NCBI RefSeq assembly: GCF_024642105.1
Contig: NZ_JAHEBT010000054.1
Span: 62,001 to 126,000, forward strand
Origin: Flavobacterium sp.
Lineage (GTDB): Bacteria; Bacteroidota; Bacteroidia; Flavobacteriales; Flavobacteriaceae
Direction of reading: 5' to 3'
DNA: 64,000 nucleotides
Below the pieces are notes generated by a model. It worked only from the letters and a program-made list of their open reading frames with translations, had not been told where the DNA came from and did no database searches. The position numbers were made by a program, and so were the translations under genes. Below are positions 16,549 through 25,788 of this stretch, one piece after another (positions within the stretch are counted from its first letter, which is position 1; each line of letters starts with the position of its first letter).

Positions 16549-17373
16549 ATGAAACAATATTTAGATTTAGTGCAACACGTTATGGAAAGTGGCTGCCAAA
16601 AAGGAGACCGAACTGGAACTGGAACAAAAAGTGTTTTTGGTTACCAAATGCGTTTTGATTTGAACGAAGGTTTTCCAATGGTGACCACCAAAAAACTGCA
16701 TCTAAAATCGATTATCTATGAATTGCTTTGGTTCCTAAAAGGAGACACCAACATTAAATACCTACAAGAGAATGGTGTTAAAATTTGGGATGAATGGGCT
16801 GATGCCAATGGCAATTTAGGCCCAGTTTATGGACACCAATGGCGCAATTGGAATAGCGAAGAAATTGATCAAATTTCAGACTTAATCAAAGAATTAAAAT
16901 CGAATCCTAACAGCCGAAGAATGCTAGTTTCTGCTTGGAATCCTTCGGTTCTTCCAGACACCACAAAATCATTTGAAGAAAATGTGGCTAACAACAAAGC
17001 AGCATTACCCCCTTGTCATGCTTTCTTTCAGTTTTATGTTGCTGACGGTAAATTATCGTGCCAATTGTACCAACGTTCCGCTGATATTTTCTTGGGAGTA
17101 CCATTCAATATCGCATCTTACGCCTTATTGACTATGATGATCGCTCAAGTCTGTAATTTAGGCGTTGGCGAGTTCATTCACACTTTTGGAGACGCACACA
17201 TTTACAACAACCATTTTGAACAATTGGAGTTGCAATTATCTCGCGAAACCAAACCATTACCTAAGATGATTTTAAATCCCGCAATCAAAGATATTTTTGA
17301 TTTCGACTTTGATGATTTTACCTTAGAAGGATATGACCCTCACCCTCTTATCAGAGGAAGTGTTGCAGTATAA
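16549..17373 (+). CDS. thyA: Thymidylate synthase
   Basis: A 274-residue enzyme methylating dUMP to dTMP with methylene-tetrahydrofolate, producing dihydrofolate that the nearby FolA can reduce. Signatures: [13 protein letters not shown] near the N-terminus, [11 protein letters not shown], the nucleophile Cys in [32 protein letters not shown], and the C-terminal [10 protein letters not shown] ending in the family's usual Val. Length is normal. Confidence 0.97.
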   Translation: MKQYLDLVQHVMESGCQKGDRTGTGTKSVFGYQMRFDLNEGFPMVTTKKLHLKSIIYELLWFLKGDTNIKYLQENGVKIWDEWADANGNLGPVYGHQWRNWNSEEIDQISDLIKELKSNPNSRRMLVSAWNPSVLPDTTKSFEENVANNKAALPPCHAFFQFYVADGKLSCQLYQRSADIFLGVPFNIASYALLTMMIAQVCNLGVGEFIHTFGDAHIYNNHFEQLELQLSRETKPLPKMILNPAIKDIFDFDFDDFTLEGYDPHPLIRGSVAV

Positions 17374-17380
17374 AAACAAA

Positions 17381-17402
17381 AAATCCGCTTTAAAGCGGAT
17401 TT
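17381..17402. terminator. Bidirectional terminator, thyA / CBM48 gene
   Basis: AAATCCGCTT (17381-17390) and AAGCGGATTT (17393-17402), with A-run and T-run flanks, between two converging genes. Confidence 0.85.
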
Positions 17403-17406
17403 TTAA

Positions 17407-17703
17407 TTATATAGATAAAACACTATTTTCTGCTCCTGCATAATCATTCCAACGGAAAGAATCGGCTTCTGGTTCATTTACAAATTGACCATCAACTACA
17501 TACTTAAATTCGTAAGATGCCTCTTTATTTAAATCAAAAACACCTTTAAAAGTTCCGTTTTTTAATTTATTCAAAGTACCTACTTCTTGATCCCAATTGT
17601 TAAAATCTCCAACAACTGAAGCTGTTTTTGCTTCTTTTGCTTCTATTGAAAAAGTAACCTTACAAACTGGTTTTGTTTTTACAAATTGTTTTTTGATTGA
17701 CAT
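17407..17703 (-). CDS. Stand-alone CBM48 / isoamylase early-set domain protein
   Basis: A 98-residue protein that is a single glycogen-binding-type Ig fold as in AMPK-beta and branching enzymes: KVTFSIEAKEAKTASVVGDF, NNWDQEVGTLNKLKNG, and YEFKYVVDGQFVNEP. The start is ATG 17703 (MSIKKQFVKTKP); the longer frame from 17757 adds an unlikely basic leader. No catalytic domain, signal peptide or kinase partner is nearby. I infer a carbohydrate-binding or regulatory role. The gene stands alone between thyA and folA. Confidence 0.78.
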   Translation of the reverse strand: MSIKKQFVKTKPVCKVTFSIEAKEAKTASVVGDFNNWDQEVGTLNKLKNGTFKGVFDLNKEASYEFKYVVDGQFVNEPEADSFRWNDYAGAENSVLSI

Positions 17704-17997
17704 AACTATTTCATTTTTAGAATTATGAGGCAAAGTAACTACAATTCTACGACGCAAAAAAACGGAAGTGAATTTTTAGGATTATGACAAAAACAGACGG
17801 AATTTTCAATCGGATTCTTATTTTAGAGGTTTTATTTCATTATTTCTAAAATAAGAAAACCTTTTCGTACTAAATAATTAATAATCAGCAAAATGAGTTT
17901 TCAAAAATAAATTTTACCTTTATCAACTGAAAAACGTCGTTAAAACTAGATTTCTTAATCGTTAATACGTTCTCTATCCAAAACTAATACCATAATT

Positions 17998-18480
17998 ATG
18001 ATTGTAATGATTGCGGCTGTTGCCGAAAATAACGCTTTAGGAAAAGACAACGAATTAGTTTGGCACCTGCCTAACGATTTCAAAAGGTTTAAAGAATTAA
18101 CCTCAGGCCACTACATTATTATGGGAAGAAAAACGTTTGAAAGTTTTCCAAAACCGTTGCCTAATAGAACCCATGTAGTTATTACAAGACAGCAAAATTA
18201 TCAGCCCGACGGTTGTATTGTAGTCAATAGCATTGAAAACGCTATTAAAGCCTGTCCTGAAAATGAAACCATTTATATTATTGGCGGAGGAGAAATTTAC
18301 AATCAGGCACTTGCCTTTTCAGATACAATTGAGATTACTAAAGTACATGGGGAATTTGAAGCCGATGCATTTTTTCCAGAAATAAAAGCGGAAGAATGGG
18401 AATTAGTGCAATCGGATTTTAATACTAAAGACGAAAGACATCTTTATGATTACACCTATCAGACTTTTGTAAAGAAGTAA
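17998..18480 (+). CDS. folA: Dihydrofolate reductase
   Basis: A 160-residue NADPH-dependent enzyme regenerating tetrahydrofolate, needed after ThyA. Motifs: MIVMIAAVAENNALGKDNEL, WHLPNDFKRFKELT with the active-site Asp, IMGRKTFESFPKPLPNR for NADPH binding, and IYIIGGGEIYNQAL. Length normal. It follows thyA with the CBM48 gene on the opposite strand in between, so it has its own promoter. Confidence 0.96.
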   Translation: MIVMIAAVAENNALGKDNELVWHLPNDFKRFKELTSGHYIIMGRKTFESFPKPLPNRTHVVITRQQNYQPDGCIVVNSIENAIKACPENETIYIIGGGEIYNQALAFSDTIEITKVHGEFEADAFFPEIKAEEWELVQSDFNTKDERHLYDYTYQTFVKK

Positions 18481-18874
18481 ACCTATTTTTTCAATGTCAT
18501 TGGGAGAATGAAATGTCTTTTTGCCCTTTGTGTTTTTTCACTACCAAATACCACGATGGTAGCAAAAACGAATAAATTTAAAGTTTCCAAAAACAAATTA
18601 ATTCTTAAGAACGTGTTTTGCGCTAGACTAGTATCATCACTTAAAGAGATACTAAAAAGGCATTAAGATCAATTTAAATCAGCCACACAAACGCCAATTA
18701 TTTGATTTTCAATCATTAACTCCCAATACAACATTGAAAAAAAATATTTTTCTCTAATCGTAAAATTGAGCATTAAATTACGGCACTACAATACCCACTT
18801 TTAGTGATTTTTTTATTTTTTATACCATAAAAGAGATTAACTGAAACACAATTATTTAGTTGATAGAGTTTCGT
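18481..18874. other. Non-coding gap upstream of menG
   Basis: No supported coding frame. Only weak hairpins are visible: CTACCA/TGGTAG around 18541-18562 and AGTATC/GATACT around 18630-18653. The 3' part is very AT-rich and leads into the menG promoter. Nothing else recognised. Confidence 0.3.
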
Positions 18875-18882
18875 TATATTTG
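18875..18882 (+). promoter_or_regulatory. menG promoter, -7 element
   Basis: TATATTTG followed by C, a full match to TAnnTTTG, with TTTA 18 nt upstream (18853-18856). The leader would be only about 8-10 nt. Confidence 0.6.
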
Positions 18883-18896
18883 CACAAACAAAAAAA

Positions 18897-19628
18897 ATGG
18901 CTGAAAAAATTACTCCTTACAAAGATTCTTCTTTGAGCAAAAAAGAACAAGTTGCTCAAATGTTCGATACTATTTCAGGAAATTACGACAATCTAAACCG
19001 AGTAATCTCATTTGGTATTGACGTAAAATGGCGAAAAAAAGTACTTAAAATGGTGGCGCAATCCAATCCAAGAACAATTTTAGACATTGCAACAGGAACC
19101 GGAGATTTGGCTATTTTAATGTCTCAAACCAAAGCGGATAAAATTATTGGTTTGGATATATCTGCTGGAATGTTGGAAGTTGGGGTACAAAAAATTGCAA
19201 CGAGAAACTTATCCAATACCATCGAAATGGTTTTAGGAGACTCTGAAAACATTCCTTTTGAAGACAACTATTTTGATGCTATTACAGTGGCTTTTGGAGT
19301 TCGTAATTTTGAAAATTTAGAAAAAGGATTGGCTGAAATTTTACGTGTTTTAAAACCTAACGGAACTTTTATCATCTTAGAAACTTCTGTTCCCGAAAAA
19401 ACGCCTTACAAACAAGGCTATCAATTTTACAGCAATAACATTTTACCATTAATAGGAAAACTGTTTTCAAAAGACGATGTAGCTTATGGTTATTTATCTG
19501 AATCTGCAGCTGCTTTTCCGTATGGAGAAAAGTTAAACAATATTTTAAGAAAAATTGGGTTTATAGATGTTGTGGCTTTACCTCAAACATTTGGAGTGGC
19601 TACAATCTATTCAGCCTCTAAAAAATAA
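18897..19628 (+). CDS. menG: Demethylmenaquinone methyltransferase (UbiE/MenG)
   Basis: A 243-residue SAM-dependent methyltransferase for the last step of menaquinone synthesis. Motifs: [20 protein letters not shown], the SAM loop [40 protein letters not shown]-type block (AVAFGVRNF in most members; here [10 protein letters not shown]), and [13 protein letters not shown]. Flavobacteria use menaquinone, so MenG rather than ubiquinone synthesis is the sensible call. One base separates its stop from the next gene's ATG, so porT is cotranscribed. Confidence 0.94.
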   Translation: MAEKITPYKDSSLSKKEQVAQMFDTISGNYDNLNRVISFGIDVKWRKKVLKMVAQSNPRTILDIATGTGDLAILMSQTKADKIIGLDISAGMLEVGVQKIATRNLSNTIEMVLGDSENIPFEDNYFDAITVAFGVRNFENLEKGLAEILRVLKPNGTFIILETSVPEKTPYKQGYQFYSNNILPLIGKLFSKDDVAYGYLSESAAAFPYGEKLNNILRKIGFIDVVALPQTFGVATIYSASKK

Positions 19629-19629
19629 T

Positions 19630-20352
19630 ATGAAAAAACTCATTTTGTTACTATTGATTGTTTTTACAACAAGTATTCATGCTCAATTTACTCAAAGTAT
19701 TTTTAGCAAGAATCCTATAATCCATTTAGAAACATGGCAGGAACAAAAATTATATTTTGGATTTTTCTTAGGATTAAATTCTTATGATTTCAAGTTCAAC
19801 TACAAAGCAACTATAACCGAGGATATACAAGTTCAAAAAACAACCGGTTTCAATGTAGGACTAGTTGCAGACGCCCGACTTCAAAAATATTTCAATTTAC
19901 GATTTGAACCTGGATTGTATTACACAAAACGCATTTTAAATTACCCTGAAAATTATTTTACCTCCACACCAAAAAGTTCCGATAAAATAAGAGAGATAAA
20001 TAGCACCTACATACACCTGCCTTTATTATTAAAATTTTCAGCATTACGGACAGGAAACATTCGTCCATATCTTCTTGGTGGTGCTTCAACTACTTTAAAT
20101 TTATCTAGTAATTCAAAATCAAAAGACGACAACCTGGAACAACGTTTTCGAGTAAAAGCTTGGAGTCCAAACTATGAATTAGGATTAGGCATAGATATTT
20201 TTTCGGAGTATTTCATTTTTTCTCCTTCAATTAGAGGAGTCTTTGGATTAAAAGATGAACTCATTCAAGATAACGACCCAACTAGTCCTTGGACAAGCAA
20301 TATTGAATCTATGCGAACCAGAGGCTTGTTCATTAACTTTACTTTTCACTAA
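19630..20352 (+). CDS. porT: PorT/SprT family outer-membrane protein
   Basis: A 240-residue protein with signal MKKLILLLLIVFTTSIHAQ. The mature part is an eight-strand-type barrel (FGFFLGLNSYDFKFNY, RLQKYFNLRFEPGLYY, THEN-type alternating strands such as NYELGLGIDIFSEYFIF) with terminal FINFTFH. The order menG followed by PorT is one I recall from flavobacterial genomes, and PorT/SprT is needed for type IX secretion and gliding in characterised species. The start is ATG 19630, immediately after the menG stop; the in-frame ATG at 19567 lies inside menG. Confidence 0.75.
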   Translation: MKKLILLLLIVFTTSIHAQFTQSIFSKNPIIHLETWQEQKLYFGFFLGLNSYDFKFNYKATITEDIQVQKTTGFNVGLVADARLQKYFNLRFEPGLYYTKRILNYPENYFTSTPKSSDKIREINSTYIHLPLLLKFSALRTGNIRPYLLGGASTTLNLSSNSKSKDDNLEQRFRVKAWSPNYELGLGIDIFSEYFIFSPSIRGVFGLKDELIQDNDPTSPWTSNIESMRTRGLFINFTFH

Positions 20353-20354
20353 AC

Positions 20355-21086
20355 TTAAAGTGAGGCGCGACGAAATTCGCTCAATACAATTGCAGTAGCC
20401 GTAGCCACATTCAAACTTTCTGTTTTTTGAATGGCTCCAAAACGAGGAATTGTCAATCGATTTTTGATTATTTTCTCCAATTCAGATGAAATTCCATTGG
20501 CCTCATTTCCCATCACGATAACACCTTCTTGTGGTAAAGACGCTTTATAAATGTTATCTCCGTTCATGAAAGTCCCAAAAACGGGTAATGAAGTGGTTCT
20601 TACAAAATCATTCAAATCTACGTAACTCACATTGACACGTGCAATAGACCCCATTGTAGCTTGCACTACTTTTGGGTTGTAAATATCTACCGTTTCTTTA
20701 GAACAAATTAGTTGGTGAATTCCAAACCAATCACACAAACGCATAATAGTACCTAAATTTCCGGGATCTCTAACAGCGTCTAGCGCTACTATTAACCCTG
20801 AGGTTATAATTTGTTTTTCTTTTGGCATTTTAAACACTGCCAAACAGGTATTAGGCGTGGCTAAAGCACTTATTTTTTTCAAATCCGCTTCAGATACAAG
20901 TGTTTTTAAACTATTAGAAACCGTTTCAAAATCATGTTGAGTAGTATACAAATGGTCTAATTCAAAATGGGCATCAAGTAATTCTTGAACTCCTTTGATC
21001 CCTTCAGCAATAAACAACTGATGTGCTATTCGCTGTTTTTTTTGGTGTAAACTCGATATAAGCTTTATTTGGTTTTTACTAACCAT
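20355..21086 (-). CDS. TrmH/SpoU-type RNA methyltransferase
   Basis: A 243-residue SPOUT methyltransferase acting on ribose 2'-OH of tRNA or rRNA. The N-terminal substrate-binding domain (SLHQKKQRIAHQLFIAEGIK) matches the rRNA-binding SpoU_sub_bind layout. The C-terminal knot motifs are VALDAVRDPGNLGTIMRLCD, VQATMGSIARVNV, VIVMGNEANGIS and SLNVATATAIVLSEFRR. Exact target not readable. Convergent with porT (2-nt gap) and divergent from tamL. Confidence 0.88.
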   Translation of the reverse strand: MVSKNQIKLISSLHQKKQRIAHQLFIAEGIKGVQELLDAHFELDHLYTTQHDFETVSNSLKTLVSEADLKKISALATPNTCLAVFKMPKEKQIITSGLIVALDAVRDPGNLGTIMRLCDWFGIHQLICSKETVDIYNPKVVQATMGSIARVNVSYVDLNDFVRTTSLPVFGTFMNGDNIYKASLPQEGVIVMGNEANGISSELEKIIKNRLTIPRFGAIQKTESLNVATATAIVLSEFRRASL

Positions 21087-21095
21087 AAAAAAATG

Positions 21096-21103
21096 TACTT
21101 TTG
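21096..21103 (+). promoter_or_regulatory. Probable tamL promoter, -7 element
   Basis: TACTTTTG (TAnnTTTG), 20 nt before the TTG start of tamL. This short distance supports the TTG as the true start. Confidence 0.45.
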
Positions 21104-21122
21104 AATTAAATTTTTAGAACAG

Positions 21123-23684
21123 TTGAAAAAGATTTCTACAAAAATAGCAGCATTTATTCTAATTGCAATATTTATTTCCGCATGTAACTCGGTAAAGCGC
21201 GTTCCAAAAGGCAAATTTTTGTTGACTAAAAACGAAATCTTTGAAAACAATAAAGTGCTTTCAGACGAAATTACTTTCGATCAATTGTACCAAAAACCGA
21301 ATAGTAAAATTTTAGGCATCCCTTTTTTCTTAATGATTCACAATTGGGCTAATCCAAATCCGGACTCAACTTATCAAGCTAAATTTAAAAACGATCCTGA
21401 AAAATATGTCAGAATGTCTAAATGGCTTTCTGCTAAACAAGTAGACCAATTAGGAAAATCTTTTTGGTACCACGGCATCCATGATTTATTAAAAAAGACG
21501 GGGGAAGCTCCTGTAATTTTTGACAAAATAAAAACTGAAAAATCCATTTCACGATTAAAATACCATTATTTCAACAAAGGCTATTTTGACGTGAAAGCTA
21601 ATTATACATTGGATACTATTGGCCCTAAAAAAGCAAAAGTAAAATATGCAATTACTCTAGGAAAACCATATCTTATTGATTCAGTAAATACAACTATTGC
21701 TACACCAGTTTTGGATTCTTTGTACCAAACTGCTAAAACTAATTCTTTCATCAAAATAGGGACCCAATACAAAACTGAGGATTTTGAAAATGAGAAAAAT
21801 AGAATTACAACACATTTCAGAAATAGTGGAGCTTACCATTTTCAACCCAACAATATCACATTTGACATTGACACCATTAATAAAAAAAATAAAGCTACTA
21901 TTGATTTAAAAATAAGTAATCACAGTTACCAAGAACAAGATGCTACTAAGATAGAACCATTTAAATTACTCCGAATTAGTGAAGTAAAAATATTTACTGA
22001 TTATTCTGCCGCTGACGCCAATGCCAAAATTACAGACAGCGTATCCTTCAATAATTTCAGTTTATATAGCAGAACTAAATTAAGATACAAACCCTATGCT
22101 ATTACAAATGCAGTGTTTATCACAAAAGGAGGGCTTTTCGCTGACACTAAAACCAATTTGACGAGTCGTTATTTAAGTAATCTCAAAATTTTCAATTATC
22201 CGTCTATTATCTACGAAATAGACAAAAGAGATTCGACTGCACAATCCTTGATTGCGAAAATTTATTTAACCCCTAAGAAAAAATACAACTTTGGACAATC
22301 CATTGACATTACTCATTCCAACATACAAAATATAGGTCTAGGATTTAGTCCGTCTATTTCTATTCGGAACGTATTCAATGGAGCAGAGACTTTGGAATTT
22401 TCCGGTCGTGCCAATGTTGGTTCCTCTAAAGATTTTGCCAATCCAAACGATGTTTTTTTCAATGCATCAGAACTAGGAATTGATTTGAAATTAAATTTTC
22501 CAAGAATAGTAATCCCTTTCAATACTGAAAAAATCATCCCTAAGAGTATGATTCCATCTACATTAATCACCTCTGGATACTCCACTCAGAAAAATATTGG
22601 ATTGGATAAAGAAAATTTTACAGGAGCAATTAGTTATAACTGGACTCCTAAAAAATACAACACCGCTCGATTTGATTTATTCAATGTGCAATTCGTTAGA
22701 AATTTGAATCCTAAAAATTATTTTAATGTATATACCTCATCTTATAATGCACTAAATGAGTTCGCTAAAAATCCAAATTACAATGTAAATCAAACTTATT
22801 TTGACAGCGAAAACAATTTAATTATTGAGAACGGAACCAATGGCTTTATTCAAGATGTTTTAGGATCATCGCCAACGATAACAACTTCTACATCGGATTA
22901 TTCAGCTATAAAAAGCATTGAAGAAAGACGCATACGATTAACTGAAAATGATTTTATTTTAGCTACCAATTTTAGTTTTTCTAGAACAACCAAAAAAGAT
23001 ATTTCAGACAATAATTTTTATCTTTTTAAAACAAAAATCGAATCAGCAGGTTCAATCCTATCCTTATTTGCAAATGCAACCAAATTAAACAAAACAACAA
23101 ATGATAGGTACAAAATCTTCAATTTAGAATATTCTGAATACATTAAAACTGAATTTGATTTTATAAAGCTTTGGGATTTATCAAGAGAAAAAGTAATTGC
23201 ATTCAGAAGCTTTTTCGGTATTGCAATTCCGTTTGGAAATTCAAAAAATATTCCTTTTTCGAGAAGTTACTACTCTGGAGGTTCCAATGATAATAGAGGT
23301 TGGCAACCCTATAGTTTAGGACCAGGAAGTACTGGAGGAGTAAACGATTTTAACGAAGCTAATATGAAAATAGCTTTGAGTACCGAGTTTCGATTTAAAA
23401 TACTAGGAGATCTCAAAGGAGCCTTATTTGCTGATGCCGGTAATGTTTGGAACGTATTAGATAATACCGAAGATTCCAAAGCTAAATTTAACGGAATTAA
23501 TGATTTAAAGTCAATAGCACTGGGTTCTGGATTTGGTTTACGCTACGATTTAAGTTTCTTTGTAATTCGTTTTGATCTAGGTTTTAAAACGTATAACCCC
23601 GCTTATGAAAGTGGAAGCCGATGGTTAAAAGATTATAATTTTGGACGCTCAGTATTAAATTTTGGGATAAATTATCCTTTCTAA
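21123..23684 (+). CDS. tamL: TamL-type lipid-anchored BamA/TamA family outer-membrane protein
   Basis: An 853-residue protein with lipoprotein signal FISACNSVKRVPKG (lipobox Cys21), then POTRA-like modules (about 40-400, e.g. LKYHYFNKGYFDVKANY, TTHFRNSGAYHF) and a C-terminal 16-strand-type barrel with the signature GGSNDNRGWQPYSLGPGS and final SVLNFGINYPF. TamA of Bacteroidota is lipid-anchored and called TamL; it inserts a subset of outer-membrane proteins. The initiation codon is TTG 21123: an in-frame stop at 21102-21104 leaves no upstream ATG, and the lipoprotein signal begins right after. TamB is not next to it. Confidence 0.83.
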   Translation: MKKISTKIAAFILIAIFISACNSVKRVPKGKFLLTKNEIFENNKVLSDEITFDQLYQKPNSKILGIPFFLMIHNWANPNPDSTYQAKFKNDPEKYVRMSKWLSAKQVDQLGKSFWYHGIHDLLKKTGEAPVIFDKIKTEKSISRLKYHYFNKGYFDVKANYTLDTIGPKKAKVKYAITLGKPYLIDSVNTTIATPVLDSLYQTAKTNSFIKIGTQYKTEDFENEKNRITTHFRNSGAYHFQPNNITFDIDTINKKNKATIDLKISNHSYQEQDATKIEPFKLLRISEVKIFTDYSAADANAKITDSVSFNNFSLYSRTKLRYKPYAITNAVFITKGGLFADTKTNLTSRYLSNLKIFNYPSIIYEIDKRDSTAQSLIAKIYLTPKKKYNFGQSIDITHSNIQNIGLGFSPSISIRNVFNGAETLEFSGRANVGSSKDFANPNDVFFNASELGIDLKLNFPRIVIPFNTEKIIPKSMIPSTLITSGYSTQKNIGLDKENFTGAISYNWTPKKYNTARFDLFNVQFVRNLNPKNYFNVYTSSYNALNEFAKNPNYNVNQTYFDSENNLIIENGTNGFIQDVLGSSPTITTSTSDYSAIKSIEERRIRLTENDFILATNFSFSRTTKKDISDNNFYLFKTKIESAGSILSLFANATKLNKTTNDRYKIFNLEYSEYIKTEFDFIKLWDLSREKVIAFRSFFGIAIPFGNSKNIPFSRSYYSGGSNDNRGWQPYSLGPGSTGGVNDFNEANMKIALSTEFRFKILGDLKGALFADAGNVWNVLDNTEDSKAKFNGINDLKSIALGSGFGLRYDLSFFVIRFDLGFKTYNPAYESGSRWLKDYNFGRSVLNFGINYPF

Positions 23685-23698
23685 TGCTAATTAATTCT

Positions 23699-23706
23699 TA
23701 TTTTTG
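23699..23706 (+). promoter_or_regulatory. fba promoter, -7 element
   Basis: TATTTTTG followed by CG, matching TAnnTTTG, 37 nt before the fba ATG and just after the tamL stop. Confidence 0.5.
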
Positions 23707-23742
23707 CGGTCTAAAAACTAAAAACAACTTAAAACAATTACA

Positions 23743-24810
23743 ATGGCACACAACATCAAACCAGGCGTAGCAACGGGAGATCAAGTACAAGAGATCTTCA
23801 ATTATGCGAAAGAGAAAGGTTTTGCACTTCCTGCAGTAAACGTTACTGGATCAAGTACAATTAATGGAGTTCTTGAAACAGCAGCAAAATTAAACGCACC
23901 CGTTATCATTCAATTCTCTAACGGCGGAGCACAATTTAACGCAGGTAAAGGATTATCTAATGCAGGTGAAAAAGCAGCTATCGCTGGTGGAATTGCTGGA
24001 GCACTTCATATTCATACTTTAGCAGAAGCTTACGGGGCAACTGTAATTTTACATACTGACCACTGTGCAAAAAAATTATTGCCTTGGATTGACGGTTTGT
24101 TAGACGCTTCAGAAAAACATTTTGCTGCAACAGGAAAACCATTATTTTCTTCTCACATGATTGACTTATCAGAAGAACCAATCGAAGAAAATATCGAAAT
24201 CTGTAAAGAATATTTAGCTCGTATGAGCAAAATGGGAATGACATTAGAAATTGAATTAGGAATTACTGGTGGTGAAGAAGACGGTGTAGACAACTCTGAT
24301 GTAGACAGTTCAAAATTATACACTCAACCAGAAGAAGTAGCTTTCGCTTACGAAGAATTATCAAAAGTAAGTCCTAAATTTACTATTGCTGCTGCTTTTG
24401 GAAATGTTCACGGGGTATACAAGCCAGGTAACGTAAAATTAACTCCAAAAATCTTGAAAAACTCTCAAGACTTCGTTCAAAACAAATACAACACAGGAGC
24501 TAATCCAGTTGATTTCGTTTTCCACGGTGGATCAGGTTCTACTTTAGAAGAAATCAGAGAAGCTATTGGATACGGTGTAGTTAAAATGAACATCGATACT
24601 GATTTGCAATTTGCTTACACAGAAGGAATTCGTGATTATATGGTTAAAAACATTGACTACTTAAAATCACAAATTGGTAACCCAGAAGGTGCTGATGTTC
24701 CAAACAAAAAATATTATGACCCAAGAAGATGGGTACGTGAAAGTGAAATCACATTCAATACAAGATTAGAGCAAGCGTTTGCTGACTTGAACAATGTAAA
24801 CACACTATAA
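23743..24810 (+). CDS. fbaA: Class II fructose-bisphosphate aldolase
   Basis: A 355-residue zinc enzyme of glycolysis and gluconeogenesis. It is of the long class IIA type like E. coli FbaA. Metal and substrate motifs: VILHTDHCAKKLLPWIDGLL, LEIELGITGGEEDG, AAFGNVHGVYKPG, FVFHGGSGSTLEEI and VVKMNIDTDLQFAYTEG. Length normal. It has its own promoter and is followed by an AT-rich palindrome. Confidence 0.96.
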   Translation: MAHNIKPGVATGDQVQEIFNYAKEKGFALPAVNVTGSSTINGVLETAAKLNAPVIIQFSNGGAQFNAGKGLSNAGEKAAIAGGIAGALHIHTLAEAYGATVILHTDHCAKKLLPWIDGLLDASEKHFAATGKPLFSSHMIDLSEEPIEENIEICKEYLARMSKMGMTLEIELGITGGEEDGVDNSDVDSSKLYTQPEEVAFAYEELSKVSPKFTIAAAFGNVHGVYKPGNVKLTPKILKNSQDFVQNKYNTGANPVDFVFHGGSGSTLEEIREAIGYGVVKMNIDTDLQFAYTEGIRDYMVKNIDYLKSQIGNPEGADVPNKKYYDPRRWVRESEITFNTRLEQAFADLNNVNTL

Positions 24811-24819
24811 TTAACAATT

Positions 24820-24857
24820 GATAATTGACAATTAAATATTTATAATTGTCAATTATC
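24820..24857. repeat. AT-rich palindrome between fba and accD
   Basis: A perfect 15-bp inverted repeat, GATAATTGACAATTA (24820-24834) with TAATTGTCAATTATC (24843-24857), and an 8-nt loop. There is no T-run directly after it. It shares ATTGACAATTAA with a weaker inverted repeat near 12716-12735. It may work as a weak terminator or RNA stabiliser, or be a dispersed element. Confidence 0.5.
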
Positions 24858-24874
24858 CATTATTCATTTAATAT

Positions 24875-25729
24875 ATGGCTTGGTTTAAACGACAAGAGAA
24901 AGGAATCACTACTCCTACCGAGGAAAAAATGGATGTCCCAAAAGGTCTTTGGTACAAATCCCCAACAGGAAAAATTATTGATGCAGAGGAATTAGCGCGT
25001 AACTTATACGTAAGCCCTGAAGATGATTTTCATGTTCGAATTGGAAGTGAAACTTATTTTGAAATTTTATTCGACAACAATGAATTTGTCGAGTTGGATA
25101 AAAATATGACTTCAAAAGACTCTTTACATTTCGTAGATACCAAAAAATATTCAGATCGTCTAAAAGATGTCACTTCAAAAACCAAACTGAACGACGCTGT
25201 TCGTACAGGTGTTGGAAAATCCAAAGGAAAAGATATCGTAGTTTGTTGTATGGATTTTGCCTTTATCGGAGGATCAATTGGAGGTGTTGTAGGTGAAAAA
25301 ATCGTAAGAGGAATTGACCACGCTATCGAACACAAAATGCCTTTCGTAATGATTTCAAAATCAGGTGGAGCGCGTATGATGGAAGCGGCATTTTCTTTGA
25401 TGCAATTAGCCAAAACATCGGTAAAATTAGTTCAATTAGCCGAAGCTAAACTACCTTACATCTCACTTTGTACCGACCCAACAACTGGAGGAACCACAGC
25501 TTCTTATGCTATGCTTGGAGACATTAATATCTCTGAACCTGGTGCTTTAATTGGGTTTGCAGGTCCTCGTGTTGTTAGAGACACAACTGGAAAAGATTTA
25601 CCAGAAGGTTTTCAAACTGCAGAATTTCTTTTAGAACATGGTTTCTTAGATTTTATCACGCCAAGAAAAGAATTAAAAGACAAGGTTAACTTGTACATCG
25701 ATTTGATTCAAAACAACGATATTAGATAA
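24875..25729 (+). CDS. accD: Acetyl-CoA carboxylase carboxyltransferase, beta subunit
   Basis: A 284-residue subunit that, with AccA, transfers CO2 from carboxybiotin to acetyl-CoA for fatty-acid synthesis. The crotonase-like core is intact: [55 protein letters not shown] and [12 protein letters not shown]. The N-terminal region aligns with the zinc ribbon of E. coli AccD ([10 protein letters not shown]..., then [14 protein letters not shown]), but all four zinc-ligand Cys are replaced, at about residues 29-33 and 47-51. So the fold element remains without the metal site. Confidence 0.94.
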   Translation: MAWFKRQEKGITTPTEEKMDVPKGLWYKSPTGKIIDAEELARNLYVSPEDDFHVRIGSETYFEILFDNNEFVELDKNMTSKDSLHFVDTKKYSDRLKDVTSKTKLNDAVRTGVGKSKGKDIVVCCMDFAFIGGSIGGVVGEKIVRGIDHAIEHKMPFVMISKSGGARMMEAAFSLMQLAKTSVKLVQLAEAKLPYISLCTDPTTGGTTASYAMLGDINISEPGALIGFAGPRVVRDTTGKDLPEGFQTAEFLLEHGFLDFITPRKELKDKVNLYIDLIQNNDIR

Positions 25730-25731
25730 AT

Positions 25732-25762
25732 AAAAAATCCCGAATTAGTTCGGGATTTTTTT
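25732..25762. terminator. Bidirectional terminator, accD / permease gene
   Basis: AAAAAATCCCGAA (25732-25744), loop TTAG, TTCGGGATTTTTTT (25749-25762). A strong hairpin with A- and T-runs on both strands. Confidence 0.9.
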
Positions 25763-25788
25763 ATGCTTATAATTTAAATAGTTTTATT

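Noticed and set aside
18481-18874. Possible small RNA in the gap before menG
   Set aside because: Only two weak 6-bp hairpins, with no promoter-terminator pair that would define a transcript.
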